From Gemmatimonadaceae bacterium (GTDB taxonomy: Bacteria; Gemmatimonadota; Gemmatimonadetes; Gemmatimonadales; Gemmatimonadaceae), in the NCBI GenBank assembly GCA_020851035.1, contig JADZDM010000011.1, positions 1-60,780 of the forward strand: a stretch of DNA of 60,780 bases, given 5' to 3'. The notes beneath the pieces are model-generated. The model searched no databases, was not told where the DNA came from, and was given only the letters and a program-made list of their open reading frames with translations. Of the stretch, positions 1 to 8,611 are shown in pieces. Every line of letters starts with the position of its first letter. Position 1 is the stretch's first letter. Made by a program: the position numbers and the translations under genes.

Positions 1-241
1 ACCGAGTCGGACGATCCGCTCGTGTCCCGGCTGTCCTGCCAAGGGCACCGCCGGGTAGCGATGATCGGTGGCGATAACCGCTGAACGCATCTAAGTGGGA
101 AACGCCCCCCAAGATGAATTGTCCCTGATGCCTTGAGCATCCTGAAGGGCCGGAGGAGACGACTCCGTCGATAGGCCGCCCGTGGACGTGGAGCAATCCA
201 TTCCGAGCGCAGCGGTCCTAATCGCCCGTGCGGCTTGACTC
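1..241 (+). rRNA. 23S ribosomal RNA, 3' end (partial)
   Basis: This is the last ~240 nt of large-subunit rRNA, cut by the window start. Recognisable conserved stretches are GATAACCGCTGAACGCATCT near 73-92, ATAGGCCGCCCGTGG near 171 and CCTAATCGCCCGTGCGGCTT near the 3' end. Gene order 23S then 5S on the plus strand shows the distal end of a ribosomal RNA operon. The 3' boundary is set by analogy with E. coli and may be off by a few bases. Confidence 0.93.
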
Positions 242-369
242 CCATTACTGTGACCGTGCAACGCAAAAGAACGGTCACTTACGCAACTCCGGTTGCGTCG
301 CCAATCGCGAAATCTGCGACTGTGGTTCCATAGACCTACGATCAACTGCCTTCATCACTTGACTTTGTA
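242..369 (+). other. 23S-5S intergenic spacer
   Basis: About 130 nt separate the two rRNAs. I see no tRNA or open reading frame in it. It should be removed during rRNA processing. Confidence 0.7.
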
Positions 370-488
370 CGCTGGCGACTAGAGCGTCGGGGCCACACCC
401 GTTCCCATTCCGAACACGGTCGTTAAGCCCGACAGCGCCGATGGTACTCCGGCCGCGAGGTCGCGGGAGAGTAGGCCGTCGCCGGCAC
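370..488 (+). rRNA. rrf: 5S ribosomal RNA
   Basis: The sequence contains the hallmark 5S loop region CCCATTCCGAACACGG. The terminal helix forms between GCTGGCGAC at 371-379 and GTCGCCGGC at 478-486, with one G-U pair. Length (~119 nt) fits the family. It lies directly upstream of a strong intrinsic terminator, so it closes the rRNA operon. Confidence 0.93.
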
Positions 489-496
489 CTTGTGCG

Positions 497-529
497 AAAC
501 CCCCGGTTGCTTCACGCAACCGGGGGTTT
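497..529 (+). terminator. Intrinsic terminator of the rRNA operon
   Basis: A perfect 14-bp stem (AAACCCCCGGTTGC at 497-510 with its complement at 516-529) closes a 5-nt loop. The right arm ends in TTT. It lies 9 nt past the end of 5S rRNA and isolates the rRNA operon from era. Confidence 0.9.
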
Positions 530-609
530 AGTGTGTTCATTATCCTCACCATGGCCGCCCGGCACCACGCGCCGCCTGCCACCCAGCCCACACCGCCAGG
601 CCGCGACCC

Positions 610-1530
610 ATGGATGCCCTCGACCACTCCACGATCCCCCCCACACCCACCGCCACGCGCGCCGGACACGTCGCACTCGTCGGCAAACCCAACGCCGGCA
701 AGTCCACGCTCCTCAACCGGCTGCTCGGCCTCAAGCTCGCCATCACCAGCCCGAAGCCCCAGTCCACCCGCGTCTCGGCCGTCGGCATCGTTTCCACCGA
801 CGACTGCCAGATGATCCTGCTCGACACCCCGGGACTTCTCGACCCGAGCTACACGCTCCAGCGCAGCATGCTCGCCAGCGCCATCGCCTCCCTCAGGGAT
901 GCCGATGTCGCCGTCTACGTCCACGACGCCACCAACGGCCCGCCCCCCGCGCTCGAGACGCTCCTCCCACCCGGCACCCCGCTGCCCGCACGCCGCGTCA
1001 CCTTCGCCAACAAGGGAGACCTGCTCAATGACGGCAACCGCGCCACCCTCGAGGCCATCCCCGGCGTCGTGGTCGGCTCGGCGGAACACGGGGACGGCGT
1101 CGATCGCCTCCTCGCGCAGGTCGCCGACATGCTCCCCCTCTCCCCGTTCCTCTACCCCGCGGACGAACTGAGCACGCAACCCGTCCGGTTCTTCGCGGCC
1201 GAGGCCATTCGGGAGTCGGCGCTGGCCATCCTGCATGAGGAAGTGCCGTACGGCATCTTCGTGGACATCGAGGAATTCCGCGAGAACCGGAAGCCGCACT
1301 ACATCCGCGCCGTCCTCTACGTCGAGCGGGACAGCCAGAAGGGGATCGTCCTCGGCGCGAAGGGACGCACGATCCGGGAGATCGGCACCGCGTCCAGGAT
1401 CCTCATCGAGAAACTTGTCGAGACCGCGGTGTACCTCGACCTGTGGGTGAAGGTCATGCCGGACTGGCGCAAGGACGCCGTGGCCCTTCGGCGCTTCGGA
1501 TTCACCGTACCTCACGAGGGAGGCGCATGA
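610..1530 (+). CDS. era: GTPase Era
   Basis: Era is an essential GTPase that binds 16S rRNA and acts in 30S subunit assembly. The 306-residue protein is close to the usual ~300. Visible motifs are the P-loop GKPNAGKS at residues 25-32, DTPG at 72-75, NKGD near residue 135 and a C-terminal KH RNA-binding domain with VLGAKGRTIREIG. The start ATG at 610 leaves about 17 residues before the first GTPase strand. Era opens a new operon right after the rRNA terminator and overlaps the next gene by 4 bases (ATGA). No convincing promoter is visible in the 80-base gap. Confidence 0.96.
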   Translation: MDALDHSTIPPTPTATRAGHVALVGKPNAGKSTLLNRLLGLKLAITSPKPQSTRVSAVGIVSTDDCQMILLDTPGLLDPSYTLQRSMLASAIASLRDADVAVYVHDATNGPPPALETLLPPGTPLPARRVTFANKGDLLNDGNRATLEAIPGVVVGSAEHGDGVDRLLAQVADMLPLSPFLYPADELSTQPVRFFAAEAIRESALAILHEEVPYGIFVDIEEFRENRKPHYIRAVLYVERDSQKGIVLGAKGRTIREIGTASRILIEKLVETAVYLDLWVKVMPDWRKDAVALRRFGFTVPHEGGA

Positions 1531-1742
1531 CCCCGACACGTCCGGCAGGTCAGGGCGCCATGGCCAGCGGCGGACTTCCCGACGCCCTGCTCGCCATTCT
1601 CCGGTGCCCGAAGTGCAAGGGCCAGGTGCGGGTGGTGACGCGCGATGGGGGGGCCGCGCTGGAGTGCCCGGCGTGCCGGCTGCAGTATGCCATCCGTGAC
1701 GGCATCCCGATCATGCTCGTGGACGACGCCCGCCAGGTCTGA
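1527..1742 (+). CDS. Trm112-family zinc-ribbon protein
   Basis: This is a 71-residue protein of the Trm112/YcaR (UPF0434) family. Two CxxC pairs, CPKC and CPAC, should bind one zinc. The ending YAIRDGIPIMLVDDA is the typical family C-terminus. Eukaryotic and archaeal Trm112 activates methyltransferases; the bacterial role is unclear. The start at 1527 forms an ATGA overlap with era, so translation is probably coupled. Confidence 0.88.
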   Translation: MTPTRPAGQGAMASGGLPDALLAILRCPKCKGQVRVVTRDGGAALECPACRLQYAIRDGIPIMLVDDARQV

Positions 1743-1788
1743 TCTTACGGTCCAGCTTGCCTCAGGGTCGCTGAATCGTCCTCACCCG

Positions 1789-2796
1789 ATGATGCTGTCT
1801 CCGTCAGTACCCCCCGTGGCTCCAGAGCCGACCGACGTTCTCGTGACCGGGAACGTGCCGGCCGCGCTGTTGCCCGTGCTCACCGCGTGGGCCGACGCGC
1901 GGCACCTGCCGCTGACGGTGCTGCCGGGTGCCGCGGTTCGCGAGACGGCGCGGCGGGCCGATGGCGTACCCGCCATGATCATCGTCGGCGCCGAGGGCGA
2001 TGACGCCGGGGCCGAGACACTCGTCGGTGAGTTGAAGCGTGACGGCCGGCTGCAGGCAGTGCCGGCCGTGATGGTGATCACTGCGGCCGGTGGCGGTCTG
2101 GCCGCCCGGTGGCTGGACGCGGGGGCTGACGAGGTGATCGCGTCGGGAGTGGACGGCAGCGAGATGCGGGCGCGGCTCGACGCGGCCCTCCGGCGCTCGC
2201 GCCGGGATGTCCAGGTGAATCCCTCCACGCGCCTGGCCGGGGCGGATGCCCTGGCCTGTGCGATCGCGGAGCGGATTGACCAGCGCGTGCTGTTTGCAGC
2301 ATGTTACGCCGATCTCGACCATTTCAAGGAGTTCAATGACCGGTACGGCTATGCCATGGGGGATGACGTCATCCGCACCGTGGCGCGGCTGCTGGTCGAC
2401 GTCGTCGACGAGGTGTCTGGCGCGGCGGGCTTCGTCGGGCACATTGGGGGCGATGACTTCCTGTTCCTGGTTCCCCTGGCGGATGTCGCGCCGGCCTGTG
2501 ATCGGATCGTGCGGGGCGCGGACGAGATCCTCCCGCTCCGCTACTCTGCACATGACAGGCAAGCCGGCTACTTTTTCGGCAAGGATCGTCGGGGACGGCT
2601 GGACCGCGTGCCGCTGATGACCCTGTCGGTTGGTGTGGTCACGAACGAGCGTCGCCACTTTTCCTGCGCGGTGCAGGTCAGTGAGCTCGCGACGGAAATG
2701 AAGACGTATGCCAAGACATTGCCCGGTTCGGTCTGGGCAATGGACCGCCGCTCGGACAGCGAGCCGGTCACCCTACCCGAGGAGAAGCTCCCGTGA
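1789..2796 (+). CDS. Degenerate GGDEF-domain protein with receiver-like N-terminus
   Basis: The 335-residue protein has an N-terminal half shaped like a response-regulator receiver (ending in LDAGADEVIASG...MRARLDAALRRS) and a C-terminal GGDEF domain. The usual substrate region is intact (YADLDHFKEFNDRYGYAMGDD), but the signature reads GGDDF. No RxxD inhibitory site precedes it. It may be a cyclic-di-GMP synthase or a GTP-binding, non-cyclising sensor. The receiver half shows no obvious phospho-acceptor Asp. Start is one of two adjacent ATGs (1789 or 1792). The stop overlaps the next gene (GTGA). Confidence 0.8.
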   Translation: MMLSPSVPPVAPEPTDVLVTGNVPAALLPVLTAWADARHLPLTVLPGAAVRETARRADGVPAMIIVGAEGDDAGAETLVGELKRDGRLQAVPAVMVITAAGGGLAARWLDAGADEVIASGVDGSEMRARLDAALRRSRRDVQVNPSTRLAGADALACAIAERIDQRVLFAACYADLDHFKEFNDRYGYAMGDDVIRTVARLLVDVVDEVSGAAGFVGHIGGDDFLFLVPLADVAPACDRIVRGADEILPLRYSAHDRQAGYFFGKDRRGRLDRVPLMTLSVGVVTNERRHFSCAVQVSELATEMKTYAKTLPGSVWAMDRRSDSEPVTLPEEKLP

Positions 2797-3851
2797 ACGT
2801 GACGTGTCAGGACTGTCGGTCTGTCTTCCGCGTGGACCCGGCCAAGGTGCCACCGAACGGCGTCCGGGCGCGGTGCAGCGTCTGCGGAGCGATCATCCGG
2901 ATCTCTGTCGGCGTCACGACGCCGCTGACGAATCCGTCGCTCACACCACGCGTGACGACGCCGGTGCGCTCGCAGCCGGTTGCGCCGACGCCCGCCGGCT
3001 TGCCGGGCATCGGGCGGCCGACGCCGATGGCGCAGCCTCCGGTGCCTGCGCCGGTGAGCATCCCGGTGCCACGCTTCCCGACGCCGCTCGCGACGCCTGC
3101 CCTGGTCGTCCCGCCGGCGCCGATGCCCGTGCGCGAGCCGACACCCGAGCCGCTGCCGTCGATTGCGATGGAGACGCCGGCGGGGCTGCCGTCCATCGAC
3201 ACCACGGTCGAGGACGTGTCGCGGGCGTTGCCGCCGCTCGACCAGACCTTCGGCGAACCCACGCCCGAGACGTCGCTGCCGGTGGTGCCGCCGGCTCCGG
3301 TGATGGAGCCCGCACCGGTCCCCGTGCGGCCGATGAATCCGACGCCGCTCACGCCGCTGCCGTCGATTCCCGCGCCGCTCGAGTCGCTGCGGCCGCTGGC
3401 GCCGGAACCGGCACCGCTGCCGATGATTGCGGCTGAGCCCGTGTACGCCGCGCCGACCCCGGTTCAGGCGCCGCGGCCGCTGGTGCCGCCGCCACCGCCG
3501 TCGCCGGGCCAGCTCATCACGTCGGCACCGGCCGCCGCGGCCGCGCCGTCGCCGATGCTCACGCCGTCGGGTGATGCCACGAAGCGCGTCATCAACCCGT
3601 TCCTGCGGAGCGACCCGCTCACGCGGGCCAAGCGCCTGGCGCGTGCACTGGTCTCGGACATGGTCGCGTACCAGCCGGCCAAGCGTGCGGATGGCCTGGC
3701 CAACGGCACGCTGAAGCAGCTCTTCCGCGACGAGATCCGGAAGAGCTACGACGAGTATGTGGAGCAGGTGGGGCGCGACGTCGCCGAGTCGACCGCGTTC
3801 TTCCAGGACGCGCTGAACGAGGTCCTGGCGGAGGGGCAGCGCGTCTTCTGA
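2793..3851 (+). CDS. Zinc-ribbon (MJ0042-type) protein with long Pro-rich linker
   Basis: The 352-residue protein starts with a zinc finger of the MJ0042 type (CQDC...CSVC within the first ~33 residues). About 210 residues rich in Pro, Ala, Thr and Val follow, clearly disordered. A folded helical C-terminal ~95 residues follows (NPFLRSDPLTRAKRLARALVSDM onward). No enzyme motif is visible. Such proteins occur in myxobacteria and allied lineages, without an assigned function that I know. GTG start at 2793 overlaps the GGDEF gene by 4 bases, so the two may work together. It is the last gene before a terminator. Confidence 0.75.
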   Translation: MNVTCQDCRSVFRVDPAKVPPNGVRARCSVCGAIIRISVGVTTPLTNPSLTPRVTTPVRSQPVAPTPAGLPGIGRPTPMAQPPVPAPVSIPVPRFPTPLATPALVVPPAPMPVREPTPEPLPSIAMETPAGLPSIDTTVEDVSRALPPLDQTFGEPTPETSLPVVPPAPVMEPAPVPVRPMNPTPLTPLPSIPAPLESLRPLAPEPAPLPMIAAEPVYAAPTPVQAPRPLVPPPPPSPGQLITSAPAAAAAPSPMLTPSGDATKRVINPFLRSDPLTRAKRLARALVSDMVAYQPAKRADGLANGTLKQLFRDEIRKSYDEYVEQVGRDVAESTAFFQDALNEVLAEGQRVF

Positions 3852-3915
3852 CCACGCCGGGCATGGAGAACCCATGTCCGTGCGGCTAGTTTTCGGTCTC
3901 GCGCAGTCGCGCGCC

Positions 3916-3955
3916 GAGCCGTCCTCCCGACCTCGGGGGGACGGCTCTCGTCTTT
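3916..3955 (+). terminator. Intrinsic terminator after the zinc-ribbon gene
   Basis: A two-part hairpin pairs GAGCCGTCC (3916-3924) with GGACGGCTC (3939-3947), enclosing a second stem CCCGA/TCGGG. A T-rich run TCGTCTTTCTTCT follows. It ends the era operon and sits 23 bases upstream of prfB, so it could also act as a prfB leader attenuator. Confidence 0.8.
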
Positions 3956-3977
3956 CTTCTCGCTCCTTCGGCTTCCT

Positions 3978-5094
3978 ATGGCAGACCTCGCACAGTTGAA
4001 CACCCAACTCGCCACGGATGCCGAACGTCTCGACGAGCTCCGGAGGTATCTTTGACATCGAGAGCCAGCGGGAACGCCTGACGGCGCTCGAGGCCCAGAT
4101 GTCGGAGCCGTCGTTCTGGGACAACCAGGAGAAGGCGCAGGTGGTGGTGCAGCAGGTCAAGGTGTACAAGCAGTGGGTCGAGCCCTTCGACGGACTCGTG
4201 CGCCGGATCGCCGATGCGCGCGAGATGGCCGAGCTGCTGTCGCTCGAGCCCGACGAGGCGATGGCGAACGACCTCGCGCGGGACGCGGAGGCGGCGCGTG
4301 AGCAGATCGCCGCCTATGAGCTGCGGTCGTTGCTGCGCGGCCCCGACGACCATCGCGCGGCACAGCTCGAGATCTCGGCCGGCGCCGGCGGCACCGAGGC
4401 ACAGGACTGGGCGCAGATGCTCATGCGGATGTACACGCGGTGGGCGGAGCGGAAGGGGTACTCGATCGAGGTGCTCGACCTGAGCGAGGGTGAGGAGGCG
4501 GGTATCAAGGGCGCCGTGCTCGAGATCACGGGCGAGTACGCGTTCGGCTTCCTGCGCCCGGAGGCCGGGGTGCACCGGCTGGTGCGCATCTCGCCGTTCG
4601 ATTCCCAGGCCCGGCGCCACACGAGCTTCGCGTCGGTGTTCGTGTACCCGGTGGTCGATGACGAGATCAACATCGAGATCCGCGAGGAGGACCTGCGCAT
4701 CGATGTCTATCGCGCATCGGGCGCTGGCGGCCAGCACGTGAACAAGACCTCGTCGGCGGTGCGTATCACTCACCTTCCCAGCGGCGTCGTCACCGCGTCG
4801 CAGGCCGAGCGGTCGCAGTTCAAGAACAAGGCGACGGCCATGAAGCAGCTCAAGAACCGGCTGTACCAGATCGAGGCCGACAAGCAGGCGGCGGCGAAGG
4901 CCGCGCTGGACGCGGGCAAGATGGACGTCTCGTTCGGCAGCCAGATCCGGAGCTACGTCTTCCAGCCGTACACGATGGTGAACGACCACCGCACCGAGCT
5001 GAAGATTCCCGACGTGATGAAGGTGATGGACGGCGCGATCGACCCGTTCATCGAGGCGTACCTGAAGATCGCCGGCGAGCCGGCGAAGACGTGA
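3978..5094 (+). CDS. prfB: Peptide chain release factor 2 (programmed +1 frameshift)
   Basis: RF2 recognises UGA and UAA stop codons and triggers release of the finished peptide. Translation begins at ATG 3978, reads 25 codons to an in-frame TGA at 4053-4055, then must shift +1 and continue at GAC 4054. The joined product is 371 residues, matching the usual ~365. Visible motifs are the SPF stop-codon tripeptide (VRISPFDSQ) and the GGQ catalytic loop (GAGGQHVNKTSSAVR). The distal part read alone would begin at an ATG at 4018 and have a false N-terminus. lysS follows 28 bases downstream. Confidence 0.95.
4041..4056 (+). promoter_or_regulatory. prfB: RF2 autoregulatory frameshift site
   Basis: The sequence CGGAGG TAT CTT TGA C holds the canonical parts: an internal Shine-Dalgarno-like CGGAGG, a slippery CTT codon and an in-frame TGA followed by C. 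Low RF2 lets the ribosome slip from CTT to TTT and read GAC; high RF2 terminates after 25 residues. This feedback is well established for E. coli prfB; here it is read directly from the sequence. Confidence 0.95.
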
Positions 5095-5122
5095 CCTGCG
5101 ATCCCACCCGCGCCCGACGCCC

Positions 5123-6643
5123 GTGAACCAGCCCGCGAACAATCCCGCGCACCACGAAGAACTGAGCCAGGTGCTGCTCGACCGTCGCGCGTCGCTCGAC
5201 CGCCTCGTCGCGAGCGGCGTGCCGCCATTTGCGTACGCGTACGACCGCACGCACCTCACGTCCGACGCCCGCGCGCTGCTGCCCGAGGGCGCGGAGACCG
5301 GCCCGGCGGTGCGCATCGCCGGCCGCCTCGTCTCGCTGCGCTCGAAGGGCAAGACGGCCTTCGCGCACGTGAGCGATGCCAGTGGCCGGCTGCAGGCGTA
5401 CTTCCGCCGCGACGAGATGCCCGCGGCCGAGTGGGCGGTGTTCGAGGAGCTGCACCTGGGTGACATCGTCGGCGTGGCCGGCACCCTGATGCGCACGCGC
5501 ACGGGCGAGGTCACCGTGCAGTGCACCGCGCTCACGCTGCTGGCGAAGACGCTGCGCCCGCTGCCGTTCGCCAAGGAGCAGGTGGTGGACGGGGAGCTGA
5601 AGCGCTACTCGGGCTTCACCGATCCCGAGCAGCGGTACCGGCAGCGCTACGACGACCTCGCGGTGCACCCGGAAGTCCGCGCGAACTTCTATGCGCGCGC
5701 CCGCATGACGTCTGCCATCCGCCGCTTCCTCGACGGCCTCGGCTACCTCGAGGTCGAGACGCCGGTGCTCCAGCCGCTCTATGGCGGCGCCGCCGCGCGG
5801 CCGTTCACCACGCACCACAACGCGCTCGACATGCCGCTGTTCCTCCGGATCGCGGATGAGCTGTACCTGAAGCGGCTGATCGTGGGCGGCTTCGACCGTG
5901 TCTACGAGATCGGGCATGACTTCCGCAACGAGGGCATCGACCGGACGCACAACCCGGAGTTCACGATGCTCGAGTTCTACGAGGCGTATGCCGACTACGG
6001 CGTGATGATGGACCGGGTCGAGCAGCTGATCGTGGCGGCGGCGGATGCCGTGCGTGCCACGCCCGGCATCGACGCGGCCACGGTGCCGGCGTTCAGCACG
6101 CCCTTCCGTCGCATCGAGTGGGTGCCGTCGCTCAGCGCAGGCCTGGGCCGCGACGTCCTCGCGATGACCGACGCCGAGCTGGTGCAGGCGGCGAAGGCGG
6201 ACGGCGTCGAGGCGCCGGAGTCGCTGAGCCGCCCGAAGCTGATGGACGAGCTGTTCCAGGTGCACGTGGAGCGGACGATCACGACCCCGACGTTCGTGCT
6301 CGACTACCCCGTCGAACTCTCGCCGCTGGCGAAGCCGAAGCGCGGCAACCCGGCGCTCACCGAGCGGTTCGAGCTGTTCGCCGACGGGCGGGAGATGGCC
6401 AACGCGTTCTCGGAGCTGAACGACCCGATCGACCAGCGGCAGCGCTTCGAGGCGCAGGCACGCCTGAAGGCGGCCGGTGACGACGAGGCCACCGGCGTGG
6501 ACGAGGACTACCTGCGCGCCATGGAATACGGCATGCCGCCGACGGGTGGCGTCGGGATCGGCATCGACCGGCTGCTCATGTACCTGACCGGCACGCCGCA
6601 CATCCGCGACGTGATCCTGTTTCCCGCCATGCGCCCTGAATGA
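5123..6643 (+). CDS. lysS: Lysyl-tRNA synthetase, class II
   Basis: This enzyme charges tRNA-Lys with lysine using ATP. The 506-residue length is normal. An N-terminal OB-fold anticodon domain (AVRIAGRLVSLRSKGKTAFAHVSD) is followed by the class II catalytic core. Motif 2 is VYEIGHDFRNEGIDRTHNPEF and motif 3 is GVGIGIDRLLMYLTG near the C-terminus. GTG start at 5123 lies 28 bases after prfB. The stop overlaps the start of the next gene (ATGA). Confidence 0.96.
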   Translation: MNQPANNPAHHEELSQVLLDRRASLDRLVASGVPPFAYAYDRTHLTSDARALLPEGAETGPAVRIAGRLVSLRSKGKTAFAHVSDASGRLQAYFRRDEMPAAEWAVFEELHLGDIVGVAGTLMRTRTGEVTVQCTALTLLAKTLRPLPFAKEQVVDGELKRYSGFTDPEQRYRQRYDDLAVHPEVRANFYARARMTSAIRRFLDGLGYLEVETPVLQPLYGGAAARPFTTHHNALDMPLFLRIADELYLKRLIVGGFDRVYEIGHDFRNEGIDRTHNPEFTMLEFYEAYADYGVMMDRVEQLIVAAADAVRATPGIDAATVPAFSTPFRRIEWVPSLSAGLGRDVLAMTDAELVQAAKADGVEAPESLSRPKLMDELFQVHVERTITTPTFVLDYPVELSPLAKPKRGNPALTERFELFADGREMANAFSELNDPIDQRQRFEAQARLKAAGDDEATGVDEDYLRAMEYGMPPTGGVGIGIDRLLMYLTGTPHIRDVILFPAMRPE

Positions 6644-7896
6644 TCCGTCTCGAGATCGGCATCGCCTGGCGGTACCTCCGCAGCCGTCGCGGATCGCAGT
6701 TGCTGAGCCTCATCAGCATCATCGCGATGGGCGGCGTGGTGGTGGGCGTCAGCGCGCTGATCCTGGTGCTGGGCGTGATGAACGGCCTGCAGAAGGACCT
6801 CCGGGAGAAGATCCTCATCGGCAGCCCGGACCTGCGGGTGCTGACGGTCGGTGACGACCTCACCATGACGGACTGGGAGCCGGTGCTGGCGAAGGTCCGG
6901 GCCCAGCCGGGGGTGGTGTCGGCGCAGCCGTTCGTGATCAAGGATGCCCTCATCACGAAGGGCAACGACTACGCGGAGCCGATCAAGGTCGTCGGCATGC
7001 CGTCGCAGCGGAACGGTGCGCCCGACGTGACGCAGATCCGGCAGTACGTGAAGAGCGGCGACTTCAGCTTCGTGGCGAAGGACGACACACTGCCCGGCAT
7101 CGTGATCGGGCAGAAGCTGGCGGAGCGCCTCAACGCGTGGCCGGGCCAGGTGATGGTGCTGCTCACGATCCCGGGCCAGCTGAAGCTCTCGACCGCGATG
7201 GGTGGCTTCGTCGCGCCGATGGTGCGCAAGTACGTGATCACCGGCATTTTCGAGACCGGCATGTACGAGTACGACAGCGGCTATGCGTACATGGCGCTCG
7301 CCTCCGCCCAGGACCTCGCGGGCCTCGGCCTGCGCGTGACCGGAATCGACGTGCGCACCCCCGATCGCTGGCAGGCGCCGATCGTGGCACAGCAACTTGC
7401 CGAGACGCTGGGCTTCCCGTATCGCACCATGGACTGGCAGGAGCAGAACCGCTCGCTCTTCCAGGCCCTGCAGCTCGAGAAGCTCGCGATGGGCGTGATC
7501 CTGCTGCTGATCGTGCTGGTGGCGGCCTTCAACATCGTGAGCACGCTCACGATGGTGGTGACCGACAAGACGCGCGAGATCGGGATCCTGAAGGCGATGG
7601 GCATGCGGGCGGCCTCGATCCGGCGGATCTTCCTGTGGCAGGGCGCCGCGATCGGGCTGGTGGGCACCAGCCTCGGCGTGGCGCTCGGCCTGCTGGGTGC
7701 GTGGGCGCTGTCGCGCTTCAAGCTGATCGAACTGGATCCGTCGGTGTACTTCATCGACAAGCTGCCGATCCAGATCGAGCTCACCGACGTTGCGCTGATC
7801 ACCGCGGCGAGCCTGTTGATCGCCATGCTCGCCACGCTCTGGCCGGCGCGGCAGGCGTCGCGGCTGTTCCCGGTCGAGGCGATCCGGCATGAATAG
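6640..7896 (+). CDS. Lipoprotein-releasing ABC transporter permease (LolC/LolE family)
   Basis: This is the membrane subunit of an exporter that frees lipoproteins from the inner membrane for transfer to the outer membrane. The 418-residue protein has the family N-terminus (IAWRYLRSRRGSQLLSLISIIAMGG), one N-terminal membrane segment, a large periplasmic domain (~50-270) and three C-terminal segments in an FtsX-type domain (TREIGILKAMGM). Only one permease gene is present, so the complex may be a homodimer, as in LolF-type systems. It overlaps lysS and the ATPase gene downstream. Confidence 0.9.
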   Translation: MIRLEIGIAWRYLRSRRGSQLLSLISIIAMGGVVVGVSALILVLGVMNGLQKDLREKILIGSPDLRVLTVGDDLTMTDWEPVLAKVRAQPGVVSAQPFVIKDALITKGNDYAEPIKVVGMPSQRNGAPDVTQIRQYVKSGDFSFVAKDDTLPGIVIGQKLAERLNAWPGQVMVLLTIPGQLKLSTAMGGFVAPMVRKYVITGIFETGMYEYDSGYAYMALASAQDLAGLGLRVTGIDVRTPDRWQAPIVAQQLAETLGFPYRTMDWQEQNRSLFQALQLEKLAMGVILLLIVLVAAFNIVSTLTMVVTDKTREIGILKAMGMRAASIRRIFLWQGAAIGLVGTSLGVALGLLGAWALSRFKLIELDPSVYFIDKLPIQIELTDVALITAASLLIAMLATLWPARQASRLFPVEAIRHE

Positions 7897-8611
7897 CCGT
7901 GCCGTGGACGCACCGGTGCTCGAGGCGACGAGCGTGGTGAAGGAGTACGTCGGGGGCGACGGCTCCACACTGCGCATCCTCGACGGCGCGTCGCTGACGA
8001 TCCACCGCGGCGAGATGGTGGCCATCATCGGGGAGAGCGGGGCGGGGAAGAGCACGCTCCTGCACATCCTGGGTGCGCTGGACCAGCCGTCGTCGGGGAG
8101 CGTCCGCATTGCGGGCCGCGAGGTCCTCGGGCAGCCGGAGGAGGTGCTGGCGGACATCCGGAACCGGTCGGTCGGCTTCGTGTTCCAGTTCCACCACCTG
8201 TTGCGCGAGTTCAGCGCCATCGAGAACGTGATGATGCCGCTGCTGATCGCGGGGCGCCGGCCGGCGGAGGTGCGCGAGCGCGCGCTGGGCCTGCTGGACT
8301 CGGTGGGACTGCAGGCGCGGGCGCACCACCTTCCCTCGGCGCTGTCCGGCGGCGAGCAGCAACGGGTGGCGGTGGCACGCGCGCTGGCGCCCGAGCCGGC
8401 GCTGCTGCTGGCCGACGAACCCTCGGGGAACCTCGATCGCGGGAACGCCGAGCGCATGCACGCGCTTTTCTCCACACTGGCCGCAACGCATGGTGTCGGT
8501 GTGGTGGTGGTGACGCACAACCGGGCACTGGCCGCGCGCGCCAATCGCGTGCTGCGCATGGATGGCGGCCGGATCGTGGAGTCATCCGCGATGGCTGAGG
8601 AGGTGGGCTGA
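7889..8611 (+). CDS. lolD: Lipoprotein-releasing ABC transporter ATPase (LolD)
   Basis: The 240-residue ATPase powers the neighbouring LolC/E-type permease. It shows Walker A GESGAGKST near residue 50, the signature LSGGEQQRVAVARAL and Walker B LLLADEPSGNLD. The sequence around NRSVGFVFQFHHLL is typical of the LolD/MacB group. ATG 7889 overlaps the permease gene by 8 bases, and the stop shares one base with the next start. Confidence 0.93.
   Translation: MNSRAVDAPVLEATSVVKEYVGGDGSTLRILDGASLTIHRGEMVAIIGESGAGKSTLLHILGALDQPSSGSVRIAGREVLGQPEEVLADIRNRSVGFVFQFHHLLREFSAIENVMMPLLIAGRRPAEVRERALGLLDSVGLQARAHHLPSALSGGEQQRVAVARALAPEPALLLADEPSGNLDRGNAERMHALFSTLAATHGVGVVVVTHNRALAARANRVLRMDGGRIVESSAMAEEVG

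Noticed and set aside
4018-5094. Single-frame RF2 starting at ATG 4018
   Set aside because: Its first residues (MPNVSTSSGGIF) have no resemblance to RF2, while the upstream frame plus the frameshift site gives the correct N-terminus.
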